From the NCBI GenBank assembly GCA_002179805.1, contig NAVB01001051.1, forward strand, positions 1 through 37,560: a DNA stretch of 37,560 nucleotides, read 5' to 3'. This document shows, piece after piece, positions 20,157-31,763 of this stretch (the stretch's first letter is position 1; each line of letters begins with the position of its first letter). The DNA comes from Acanthamoeba lenticulata. Taxonomy: Eukaryota; Discosea; Longamoebia; Acanthamoebidae. Made by a program: the position numbers and the translations under genes. A model generated the notes under the pieces. That model did not search any database. It saw nothing but the letters and a program-made list of their open reading frames with translations, and was not told where the DNA came from.

Positions 20157-20645
20157 CGCTGCAGTGTCAGTTCTTCAATCCATGCTGAGCACTGCCTCTT
20201 TTGTGTTTGCAACCCCCGTTGCCGCTCCCTTGTGGAAGTACGGCCCTCTTTCTGCCAATCAGCGTGCTGGAAATGCTGGCTGTGTTTGCTGGGTTTGCGC
20301 CCCCACACAACCCCAAAAAAACGTTTTTAAACGCCAGACTTCCCCGTGTGACACGGCTGTGACTTCGACCCCACTTTTCCACCACGCCGGACTTTGTGTC
20401 ACAATTCTTAAAAAACCAAAAATAAAAAAGATAAAAGATAAAATAGTGTACTTGGAAGAAGAAAAAGAAGTAAAAAAGAAACGTTAGGGGGAGAAGCGGC
20501 CCACCTAGATTAATTCAACACAGACAGCACACGGCCGGCTTTGAGCGAAGCTAAGAGTGTGCGATTTCGCGAGGGCAACGCTCTTTCAGCCAGCGGTGCT
20601 GCGGGGGCGACATCTCTCAAGTTTTTGGAACTCTCTAAGGACTAA
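20157..20645. promoter_or_regulatory. 489-bp divergent intergenic region
   Basis: It separates the starts of the MFS transporter (-) and SET1 (+). It includes one CCAAT box followed by CAG (20255-20259) and a purine-rich AT tract at 20405-20485. The short frames inside it resemble nothing and are taken as non-coding. Confidence 0.45.
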
Positions 20646-23600
20646 ATGGGTGACATCTTGTCCGACAAGGTGAACCGACGCGACGAGAGGGACGGCAGAC
20701 CCTTACGTGATGACCACAGAGACAGAGGACGCGACCATCTCTTCGATAGAGACTTAATGGATCGAGATCGAGATCCTCAAGGCTCATTCTTCCACGGCGC
20801 GCAAGGGTGAGTGCTCGTTCCCCTTCGCAGTTCACTTTGCAAAGCGATCGATTTGGCTTTCGACAATGTCGCTATCAATTTGCAGTTTTTTTCAAATTGG
20901 CCATCCAGTACTTGGCTAACGGTTTCCCTTCCTGCACAGGCACTTCCGCGGCGAGTCTGGCAGACCTTTTCTGGGTGGCCATTGGGAACCTTCTGGGTAA
21001 GCACAAATTCTTTTGTACCTTTGTAACAGCTCTTTCACATCATCATCAAAACCCAATCTTTTATTTTTATTTTGTTTTTTCTCTTCTATGTTATTTTTAA
21101 ACAACCTAATTTTATTTTTCCTTTCGGCCAGAAACGGGTGGGCGCGCGACCAGCGGGGCGCTCGGGACGGCCCATGGCTAGAACCGCCGCACATGCACCC
21201 GCACGCGCACCGAGGCAGCCACTTCCATCACAACAACGGCGACGGTCGTCCCGGCTACCGTGGCGGCGCGCCGCATCACGACGGCTTCGTGAATGGCGCA
21301 TCGCGATGGAATGACTCGCATCACCAGCACCACCATCACCCGCCCCATCACCATCATCATCCCGACATGGACCCACTAGGCGACAGTCTAGCCTTTGGTG
21401 GTCGCAATCACAGGGAGCACAACGGGCGCCAGCGTTCTTTCGGGCGAAACGACCGTCGACGCAGCGCCGACCGTCATTCGGTTGAGCGACGGGACGGTCG
21501 ACGTACGAGCCTCGAGCGCATCGACGCCCGGGCTCCGCCGGCTGCGCTCGACCTCGCACTAGAGGACGAAGGTGAGCCAGAAGGTGGCGAAGTCAAGATC
21601 TCGGCCAGCGATGCCGTCCTTGACCTGGAGAAGCAGCGCGAGGCCGACCGGCAGCGCGAGCGAGAACGGGCGAGTGAACGTGAACGCGCGCGGCGGGAGC
21701 GCGAAGAGCGCGAGCACGAGCGGGAGGAGCGCGAGAGGGAGCGTGAGCGCGAGCGCGAGCGAGAGCGAGAACGCGAACAGGAGCGGAAGGAAAAGGAGCG
21801 CGAACGCGAACGCATCCGAGAGCGCGAGCGTCTCCGGGAACGCGAGCAACGTGAGCGCGAGCGCGAACTGGAACGAGAGCGAGAGCGCGAGCGGCGACTT
21901 CACCTGCAGCACCAGCACCAGCACCAGCACCAGCAGAACGCCGACCCTTACGGCTACCGGAAGGGCCCGGCCTCGTCCAGTGGCGGCCTCGTGCGGCCGC
22001 CACTGCCGCCTTCTGGTCCACCGCCGCCGCCACAACCCAACTCACCGCCACCTTTGCCACCCTCTTCGACGATGTCGCCGCCGGGCGGCCTGCTTGACCC
22101 GCAGAGACGGCCCAGCCCACCGCGCCCGGCCAACGACTTTGACGATCACAACGACCTCGATCTGGAGGAGCAGCGCATGCGCATGCGCGAGCGGCTGCGG
22201 CTTATGGAGCAAGAGCCCGCCGAGAGCCCGCCCGCGGACAGTCTACGGTCGAGCGGTAGCGCTCGCTCGGGGTGCAATGACCGAAGCCGGGGCCAGCAGC
22301 GGATGCCGCCGGCCAAAATCAAGGCTATACCCAAGATGGTCACAGTGGGCAAGTACACAGTAGTGTCTCGCGCACTGGGCGGCAACTGGAAGCTCATCTA
22401 CGACCCGCAACTGGAGCGGCACTACTCGCCGGCCTACCTCGCCGAGCCCGAGGTGCGGCAGGCGGCCAAAGAAAAGCGGGGCAAGGTCTTCCGTGTTGAC
22501 GGCATTTGTCCCGGCCTCGTACTAGTCCTCCTGCGTTTTAATTTTCTGATTTCGCTCGTATTAGTTTTTTTTTTTTTGCTAATTTTTTATTTTGTGTGCA
22601 GACAGAGGAGCTCGTGCCTGTCGACCCACGGCTCCTTCGCTCCGATATTGGGCTGGGGATGGCCGTCAGCCTGTCCTACCCGGCCTTCAAGGTAACGGAC
22701 CACCACATCTGGCCCCTCTTTAGGCCTTCCTGTCCTTAAACTGTAGACTTACCTCCGAATGTGGCCGTGCCAGCCCGACGAGAACCTGTTCGACCCGAAG
22801 TTGCCGCGAACCGTGTTTGTTACCGGCATCGCGCCGAGTGTGGACAAGGAGCTGCTCGTCGAGGAGTTTGGCACGATGGGCGCCATTGAAGAAGCCAAGC
22901 TTTATGACAACCCAACCAACACGCGGCACCACCTGGGCTTCGCGACGGTCGTCTACGTGGCGCCGCGCTCGGCCGAGCGCGCGACCCGCAGCATGAGCGG
23001 CCGCTCGCTCTACGGCCGCACAATCTCCGTGCGCATGGACCCGCAAGAGGAGCTGGCCCAAAAAGAGCTCCACAACGCCACTCAACCACCGCCTCAGCCC
23101 GCGGCCCCTGCGGCCCCGCCGCCGGCGCTTTCATCTTCGACATCAACAGTGCCGACGCCCTCGTCGACAGCGTCGTCGTCGTGGCATCCTGTGCCGCCCG
23201 TGCCCTCGCCGGCCAACGGCGGCCTACACGCGTCGTCGTCCGGCCCAACACAGCCGTCGGCCCCCCACGCGCGTATGACGTCACCGCTGCCGCCGCTTCC
23301 GCCTTCTTCGTCAGCTCGCAGCAAGGGCTTGCCTCTGCACCCTTCCTCGGCGACGATGGCGATGCAGTCTTCCTCGACCGTCGTTGGATTGCCGTCGTCG
23401 GCTCCCCAGTCCGTGTCGGCCCGCGTCGAGGCCTTAAGGCGAAGCGGCATGGTCGGCGTTGGAAATGTTGATAGGGATTCCGGCCGGGGCCTGCGTGCGA
23501 CGAGCCCGCGGGACCAGCGCAGGCCGTCGCCACCGCCCGCCGCGTCAGCTGCGGCCTACGGCGACCGCAGTGGCGGCCAGGAGACCCGGGAGGAGGGCGA

Positions 23601-26600
23601 CGTCAACATGGAGCTCGACTCGGATGAAGACGAGAGCATCTCTGAGCTCCAGCGTCAGAAGGTTGTGCCTCCGGCGGGACAAGCCCCGCCAGGCCCCACC
23701 ACGCCCATGGGCGCCGCTCTGGCGCCACAGCAAGCGCCGCCCCCGCACACGATGTGGCGCGCCGGCGGACCGGCGCTCGGGCCTTACCATCGCCTGCCGC
23801 CCTATGGCGCACCGCCCGTGGTGCCGCTCGTGCCGCCCGTGGTGTCCGTGCCCGTGGCGGAGGAGGCTGCCGCGTTCGTGCCGGCCCCCTACAGTCCCTT
23901 TGCCGCAGGCCCGCCTGGCCTTGTGCCCACTGCGACCCCAGTGGTGCCGCCGGGCGTCGTGGGCCCACCGGGCGCTGTAGCACTACCCGTAGTGCCTCTG
24001 GGCGGCTCGCAGCCGACGCCGCCTCAGCCCTACCACGCTGGCGGCCCGCTGCCACTCACCCGCCCACACCCGCTTCCGCCGCAGCACGCTCACGCCTTCC
24101 CTGGCGGACCACCTGGGCTGCCGCTTCCGCCACCCGGCGCCAGCACGCCGCCCTACGCTGCCGCGGCCAAACCAAGGACCCCACAGGCCGCCGCCGGTGT
24201 CGGCCGCGGCACGCCCAACTCGAGTCCCTTCGCCGACCGCAAGAAGGAACCCCACGCGGGCGGCCGAGAGATCCCCACTCTGCAGGTGTCGCAGTTGCCG
24301 GGAACCACCGACCTGCAGAAGGACCTATTCGCTCACTTTCAGCATTTCCAGCCGGCCAAGGTCCGCCTTCGTCGTTTCGGCGTTAGTTATTTTATCTATT
24401 CAATTTTCGCGCTGACTTGTGGCTGCGTGCAGGTGTGGCACAACGGCGTATGGCTCATCGAATTCCGCGACTTTGCGGGGCGTGACCGTGCCCTGCGCGT
24501 GCTTAACTCGTCGCTGTTCCAGGGCCGCAGGCTCCACCTCTCCGCCCACCATGCCAACTGGGAGGAGATCCGCACGATATCCAGGTATGTACATCTGAAT
24601 ATCATTCATTCTTGCGTTTCTTCATGCTCACGTAAATGGTCATGGTGGGAACAGTGTGGAGCAGTTCAAGAAGAAGACGTGGGATCTGATGTCGGAAGAG
24701 CTCATGCGGGCGGCCTTGAAGGACGCCCTGCAGTCGATCGTGCGGAAGACAGTTGCCGAGTGCATTGAGAGCCGCTTTGAGGACAAGCCCAAGGCCGTCC
24801 AGGTCATCGCCGCCGCATACACCGGCAACAGCGAGGCCGCACTGACGGCCAAACCCGTTGATGACGCGACGACTCGGCACGCCGACGACCAGCCATCGGC
24901 GTCGCTCGTGGAGGACGACGACCGGGCCGGCGAGGGCCGTGAGCGCGAAAGCGGAGGCGGGCGCGGGCGAGTCACCCTTGACTCGCTCCCGTCGTTCCGG
25001 GCGAAGCGACAGAAAGCGAACGGACGGGACAAGGCGAGGCGACCCGCCGACGAAGACGAGGACCGCGACAGTCGCGAGCGCCGACGTCGACGGGAGCGCG
25101 AGCGCGCGCGGCGTGCCGAGGCCAAGCGACGCGAGCGGGAGGAGGCCGAGGTGGCCGAAGAGCGCGCCCCGCGGCGAGACGACAGAGCCGGGCAGGACGA
25201 GCTCGATGAGCTGCTCGGCTCGGAGACCTCTGCCGCTGCCGTCGCCGCTGACACCAGTAAAAGCCGCGGCTGGCGCGAGGATAAGAAGAGGAGCGACGAC
25301 GAGGACAACGACGCACAGAAGAAGCGAAGGCTCAGCCTGGACGAGGACAACAGCGAGCTGGGCGGGCTCAAGCGCAAGGTGCATCGTGACACAGCAGGCG
25401 GCGCTGGCGTCGAGAACGAGGAGCAAAACCACATGGATGAGGACGATGAGGACGAGAGCGATTGGGAAATCCAACGGAAGCGCAGGAAGCAGGAGCTTGA
25501 ACAGCAACGTGACAAACGCAAGGTCCGTCCGGAGGAAGCCCGGCCTCTGCAGCAGCAACAGGCCCGGCGTCGCCGCGATCCCTTCGCCGACGAGTTGGAT
25601 GAGGACGACAACGGCCGCTTTGATGAATACGGCGAGGAGGACTTGAATGTTGATGAAGACATCGATGAGGAACCCGAGGACGAGAGCGAATACGAAGAGG
25701 CCGGCCGCAAGAGCGGCAGCGAGCTGGCTCAGCGGCGTCTCGAAAAGCGAAAGCAGCGGAAGGAGAAGGTCAAGATGCTCGAAGACGAGCTGCTGGGCGA
25801 GCTCGAGTTCGGGGGCGACAGCAATGAGGAGGATATCGACGATGATGACGACGACTCCGAGCTCGATACGCGCGACCGTCATCACCGACGCCGGCGCCAC
25901 GATGGCGCCTCTCCGCCGGCATCCTCCAAGCAGAAGCAGCGTGGTGGAAGACGACCACCGCCGCGCAGGCGCCGTTCGCTGGAGGATGATGAACCGTGGC
26001 CGGTGGAGGATGACGGCGAGGTCTACATCAGCGCTGAGCAGCTGCAACAGCTCGAGCGCGACGGCAAGCTCGCCGAGTTCATCTCGCAGATCGAGAAACA
26101 AAAGGGGGCCACCGCTGGTGTTTCTGTCGCCAGCCAACAACAGCCTACGACCACCAGCACGGCTACGCCAGCGCAAGCGGTCTCGACCGCTCCGACGACG
26201 CCGACAGCCTCCGCGGCGCCGGTCCAGACGAGCGAGAACGACGTCGTGGACCAACGGCTGAGTCGAGCCCAGCAGCGCGCGGCAGCCACAGCCGCCCAGC
26301 AGCAACAACAGCAACTGGAGCAGGCACCGCCCAAGAGCAGGGGCCGCAGGCCCCCGCCACCGCGCCCGCCGCCGCGGCGTCGACGACGCGAGCGGGACCG
26401 CGGCTGGGGCGAAGACGACGACGATGATGATGACGACGAAGACGAAGAGGAGGAAGAAGAGGAGGAGGACGAGTTTGATCCCGAATCCGAGGACGAGTAC
26501 GCTATCCAGGCCGCTGCTGCGGCGCGAGCCAAGGCCGCGGCCATGCTGGCCGCCCAGCAGGGCCGTCGGGGCAGCGCCGCTGCTGCCGCTGGAGGCGCGC

Positions 26601-27731
26601 TGGGACCGGGCGGCCGACGCCGCGGCCGGCCGCGCAAGAACGACGGCACGGGGGGCGGGCTGCCGCAGGACGAGGACGCCTACTTCCTCCAGCTGGCGCT
26701 GGCCAAGGAGCGCGGCGGCCGGCGCGACCGGAATCCGTTCCCACTATCGCCCACGGCCGGCGAAGCGATGGACTACGGCGAGACAGGCGACATCGATGGG
26801 CTGGGCGAGTTCGGGGCGTCTGGCGCCGAAGGGCTCGACGAGGAGCCTGAGTATAAGCTCAAGGAGAACCCGTCCGGATGCGCACGAACGGAGCCGTTTG
26901 CGCGGATCGACCCGGCGGAGAAGGCCAAGTACCTCAACCCGGGCAAGGACGACACGCGCGGGACGCACCTGCACCTGTCACTGGTGCGCAAGAGCATGGG
27001 CATCCCGTCGTCGGTGCAGCCCGGCGGCAGGTCGTCAGCGCGCATGAACCGTCTGGCGAACCGGCTGCAGCACCGGAACATCTCGGCGGCAGTGGACACG
27101 ACGCAGAGCGAGATCCTCCAGTTCAACCAGCTGCAGTCGCGCAAGAAGCGCCTCAAGTTCGAGAAGTCGACCATCCACGACTGGGGTCTCTTTGCGCTGG
27201 AGCCCATCGAGGCCAACGCCATGATCATCGAGTACGTGGGCGAGGTCATCCGCCAGAAGGTGGCCGACACCCGCGAGAAGCGCTACGAGCGCATGGGCAT
27301 CGGCAGCAGCTACATGTTCCGCATCGACGACGATCTCATCATCGATGCTACCAAGAAGGGCAACCTAGCGCGCTTCATCAACCACTGCTGCGATGTGCGT
27401 TGTCTCTTCTCTTTTCTTTTCTCTGTTGAGGGGTTTATGTGTCTCACTTTTCCGTGACGTCCAACAACAGCCCAACTGCTATGCGCGAGTGATCACGGTG
27501 CAAAACAAGAAGAAGATCGTCATCTACTCGAAGAAGGACATCGCCGTCGGAGAGGTACTTTATCCAGCGCAAACCTTTGTGAAAAGATGATGTGCCTGAC
27601 ATGCGGCCTGCCTCTTGTGTGCTGCGCTTGAGCAGGAGATTACCTACGACTACAAATTCCCCATCGAGCCCGACCACATGAAGATCCCGTGCATGTGTGG
27701 CTCAGCCCGATGTCGTGGCTTCCTCAACTGA
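20646..27731 (+). CDS. SET1: SET1-type histone H3K4 methyltransferase (COMPASS catalytic subunit)
   Basis: Nine exons (20646-20806, 20940-20996, 21132-22518, 22602-22691, 22747-24381, 24433-24584, 24655-27394, 27471-27554, 27636-27731) encode 2,133 residues. In order: an Arg/Asp/His-rich N-terminus; an Arg-Glu block; an RRM at about 586-665 ([10 protein letters not shown] ... [10 protein letters not shown]); a Pro-rich span; a second RRM-like unit at about 1080-1155; a very long acidic/basic region with the AT-hook-like [10 protein letters not shown] near 1812; an N-SET segment; SET at about 1993-2115; and post-SET with [13 protein letters not shown] at the end. The SET core includes [29 protein letters not shown] and EITYDYKF, close to animal SETD1. 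It methylates H3 lysine 4 at active promoters within COMPASS. The order RRM-N-SET-SET-postSET identifies it securely. Least certain junction: 22519-22601. Confidence 0.95.
21640..21897 (+). repeat. Degenerate GAGCGC/GAGCGA repeat encoding an Arg-Glu block in SET1
   Basis: A run of GAG, CGC, CGA and GAA codons encodes alternating Arg and Glu for about 85 residues. Such blocks form single charged helices or promote condensation. Synonymous variation between units points to an old repeat rather than a recent slippage. Confidence 0.8.
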
Positions 27732-27923
27732 GAGAACATCGTCGGTAGTGGGCCTCTGTACACAGCTCACGCAAGGCGCGAAGCGTTGCTCCTTGGTGTA
27801 AAAAAAAAAAACATTTCGGTGTTTCGTTTGGAACCTTGATTTTTATCCAAAATTTCAGGTTTGCAGTCGTTTTGGCGCCAAGGGTAAAAAAAAATTTAAA
27901 ACACTACCCCCGAAATCTTGTGC

Positions 27924-30900
27924 ATGGAAGGGAAAGGTGAGCATTTGGCTGAACATCTGCAGCTGCTAGGGGGTCATGATGAGTACAACGAAGAGGATGT
28001 GCTCGCCATGGCGAAGGAAGAGTCGTTGCGCCTGTTCGCCGCGGGTCGCCCCCTCTCCGACGCGCTCAGCGACGAGGACGTGGAGCTCTTCTGTCGTTCC
28101 TTCAGTGCCGCCCCAACCCCGACCATCGCAGATCCGGGCCAGCAGTGGCAAAGAGAATGGAACACCGCTTACACAACACCACTTCCGCTGCCGCCGACGA
28201 TACCAGAGACCTCGTCATCTACATCCTTGGGCATGAAAACTGAAGAGGAGGGAGAGGAAGAAGAAGATGTAAATCAGGAGGAGGAGTCCATCGTTGAGGG
28301 AAAGGAAGAAGAGGACGTAGATATGGAGCAAGTAAACGAAGCAGAGGAACGCAAGCGGCAGGCCCTACGGAAGGAGCTCCGGCAGCGCGAAATGAAGAGC
28401 GGAGTGGAGGCGCCACCACTGTGGCCACCAGATGTGCGCTATATCATGCGCAACGAAGAGCACTGGGAGGAGCACCAGATAGCTCAGCCTGTCTCCTCGC
28501 CGACGACCACGGAGGCCAGCCTCGACGAATCTGCGAGCGACAGCCTCAGCGATCGATCGCAGCCGCCAACGCCGCCCAAACGGACGCAAAAGCAAAAGCA
28601 CGCGTTCTGCCCAAAGCTCCTGTCACAGATAGAGAAGATCAAGCGGAAGTGCAAGCGCAACTACAACGACATCATAGAGATGAAGCTGCTGGGGCCCGAC
28701 CACCCGGCCTTCAAGAAGGACCGCCGCTATCGGCGTAACGGCGGCAAGTACGTGCACGGCGTGTGTTTGTGTTTGTGTGTTTGTGTGTGCTCTTTGCCTT
28801 TGCATGCACCACCTCTCGTCCAGGCTGACAGCCGCGGCATCGCGCGTCAACGCAGGTCCTACGGCGTGTTCGCCAAGGTCCCCATCGCAAAGGGCACGGT
28901 GATCGCGCAGTATTGCGGGCTGCTGATCGGGTCCACTGGTGCGGACTTTGCTTGATAGATGCGGCGTGAGAGGGAATCTTATGGGGAGCGGCGGGCGCTG
29001 TGGATGGTTCCAGAGCAAGGTTCGGGCGCGTACCGGCTGCCGCTCACCAAGAGCACAGACATTGACGCCGCGTGCGCGGGCAATGAAACCCGCTGCATCA
29101 ACGACCACCGGGGCACAGGTCCGTCTCGGGGCTCTACTGCCCTTTCGGCCACCACTGATCGTTTTTTTCATTTACGAGTTTATATGTTTCAGGCCGAAAG
29201 CAAAACGTGGACTTTGTGTCACACCCCAAAGATCCCGAGTACTGGGTCGTGGCCCGTACCAATATCAAGCCCGGTCCGTGTCTCCCCTGGGACCGTCACA
29301 CCGTGCGAGTGGAGTTGTTGTGATTGGCTGACGCCTGCTCGATGGGAGGGAGGGGAACACAGGCGAGGAGTTGTTGCTGGACTACGGGGAAGACTACTGG
29401 GCCAACATCGAGCAGGCTGAGAGGGAAGAGCGCGAGGCTACACAGATGGAGGATGAGGTCGGTCACCGTCAATTGCCCAATCATTGTCTTGCCATTTGAG
29501 TCTCATCGTGTCTGCGCAGGATTTCGTGATTGGCACACCCAACACCGAACCGAGCTCGCAGGAGTCCCGGCCTGTCACGCCAAAACGGACGCGCTCCAGC
29601 GGGTCGCTGGTACGTCTTCCCACTTTTTGTCTCCTCTCTCTCGATGGCATCGGACGCGCCTCTGACGACACGAATGACATGTAGAATCTGAGCAAGCTGC
29701 TCGCCAAGAAGTCCGTCGTGTGCGAGGCCTGCCAAGTCCGCGCCAAGATCAACGCCTCAGGGTGGGTGGACCGGGGCGCTGAGGTCATCGGCACGGAGCT
29801 CCTGGACGTGTGGTGGGCAGGCCACAACAAGCGATGCCCGGCGCTGCATCGGGCGGCGGCCTCGACCTCGACCTCGGCCTCGACGGGCGTGGCGGCCAGG
29901 CGCAGCAGCGGGCGTAGGGGCCAGGGCGCCAAGGACGCGGTCATGCTGCGCCACTTGATGGTGTTTGACGGGGACGATAGCCAGGCCGAGGCCGTGCCGC
30001 TGCATCAGCTCATCGACGAAACCACCCAGCGTTCGCAAGCCTACAGAGCCTCAGCTTCGTGTCAGCCCAAAAGCCGCCGAGCCCTTAAGCGATCGTACAC
30101 AGAAGAAGATGATGAAGAGGAAGAGAAGGAAAAGAAGGAAGACGAAGAAGAAGAGGAAGAAAAAGAAGAAGAAGAAGAAGAGGGGAAAGCAAACCAATCG
30201 CTGGTTGAGTGCGAGCTGTTTGGTGGACTGCGCGAGGACAACAGTCCGGCATCAAGCAGAAAGGTCACGACCAGCACCAGCGCCAGCGCCGCAAGCGACA
30301 GCTGCAGTGACAACAACAGCAGCTCGCCCGCGCTGAAGCAGCGGCGCAGCGTCCAGGCCACACTCACCTTCTCCCCTCCGCCCGCGACGAGCTCATCGCC
30401 GGTCTCGAGTCCGCGCGCGGCCAAGCGGCAGACGTCGCCGTCGTCGTCGTCCCTGTCGCCGTTCACGTCTCCCTCGCAGTCGTCCCAGTCTCCGCGTGGG
30501 CGGCGGATGGTCACGGGCGGGCCGCCGCGGCCCCCCACCCGGTGGCATGAGGTAATTGAGGGCGACCAATACTTCGTATGCATTGACGAAGACGACACGC
30601 CGAGCGCCGGAACGTCGGCCGCACCGTCGCCATCGGCATCGCCGTGGCACAAACAGGACAGCGACGACGACAACAACAATCATGACGATAAGAAAGAAGA
30701 GGACGAAGACGACGACGACAAGGTCGAGGTCGAGCTGACGTTGCGGGCGCCACGCAAGCGCAAGTCTATCGAGCTCGTTGGAGAAGACGATGATGACCAC
30801 AAGGAGGAAGTCGACGAGGTCCAGTCTCTGCCCAAGCGGCCCTATACGAGTGGCCTTCCGGTCATGCCGCCCGCCCACTCGTTCCCATCGTCGATCAAGA

Positions 30901-31601
30901 CCTCGGCGACAGCCACAGCCGCGGCCCCGGCGCCGTGCGCGTCGGCTGCCCAAACGACGCCAAAGAAGAAGCGCAAGGCCACGAACTCGGTGTCCTCGTC
31001 AGCGTTCCCGTTGGTTCGGTCGCATGCGGCGCTCTTCCCCGCGGCCACTTCGCTCCCCGCCGTGACGCCATCCTCGGCATCATCTTGCACGGCAATGGAC
31101 ACCACTTCATCTACCACAAACGCGCCATCTCCGGCTTCGTCGAGCACCGTCGCGTTGGACCCACCTAAGCTGTTGGTGCCACCAGCGCCGACTGCCTTGG
31201 ACGTCAAGCAGGCTTGGACCACCGTGAGCTCGTCTTTATCGCTCGCGGCGTCAGCGCCAACGCCGCACGAGCCGGCTCCGTCGAACTCGTCCGCAGGCGC
31301 GCTGGGCGATGCGGGCACAGTACCCGCCGGCATTCCTCCCGTTCCAACCGCGACGTCCACAACATCGACATCCACGACGCCTACAACGACCGCGACGATG
31401 GCGGTCAACACCAGTTCGGAATCAACGGCTGGCGAGGCCGAGGCTGTGAGGGTCGAGTGGACGCTTCTGGCGCGGCTGGCTGCGGACGCACGGACGGGTG
31501 AACTGAGCGAGCAAGAGCTGGTGAATGCGCTGGAGGCTGTGGCAACGCTCACCACCGCTCTCGTCGGCGAACTTGCCCAACGGAAGCGCCACAATCGCTG
31601 A
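27924..31601 (+). CDS. Second SET-domain protein, long and low-complexity
   Basis: Seven exons (27924-28747, 28856-28938, 29014-29118, 29193-29273, 29363-29457, 29520-29609, 29685-31601) encode 1,064 residues. The first 270 are acidic with a basic patch (KIKRKCKRNYND). The SET domain follows: SYGVFAKVPIAKGTVIAQYCG (275-295 region), then ACAGNETRCIND in place of the usual RFINHS, NVDFV, and PGEELLLDYGEDYW. The last 600 residues are Ser/Thr/Pro/Glu-rich with a Lys/Glu block near 30090-30190. SET proteins methylate lysines; neither histone target nor activity can be assigned, because the motif that binds AdoMet and substrate is altered. Doubtful point: the intron 28939-29013, see findings. It lies 192 bases downstream of SET1 on the same strand. 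Confidence 0.8.
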
Positions 31602-31642
31602 ACGTAGTTGCGGCAAAGGGCGCCGCCCAATGGCCAAACGAG

Positions 31643-31648
31643 AATAAA
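31643..31648 (+). terminator. Candidate polyadenylation signal of the second SET gene
   Basis: AATAAA, 42 bases after the stop codon (31599-31601) and 115 bases before the next start. Confidence 0.5.
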
Positions 31649-31763
31649 AACCGCCGGCGTGATTGACCGGAGATGAAGACCCCAATGTCGCAGAGCGACG
31701 ACCTGGCAGGTCGCGTTGGGGTCAAGAAATCAAACTGTTGTTTCCTTCCCACCGTTCGCGGCG

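Noticed and set aside
24602..26314. 570-codon open frame on the minus strand opposite SET1
   Set aside because: It mirrors codon-biased acidic/basic repeats of SET1. Its peptide is Leu/Val/Arg low-complexity with no family pattern, while the plus strand encodes a securely identified protein.
20646..27731. SET1 and the next SET gene as one viral or transposon insertion
   Set aside because: Both have ordinary introns and host-like codon use, and SET1 is a universal eukaryotic gene; no terminal repeats or polymerase genes are present.
28762..28790. GT-rich run as a regulatory element
   Set aside because: It is a simple GT/TTTG microsatellite within an intron of the second SET gene.
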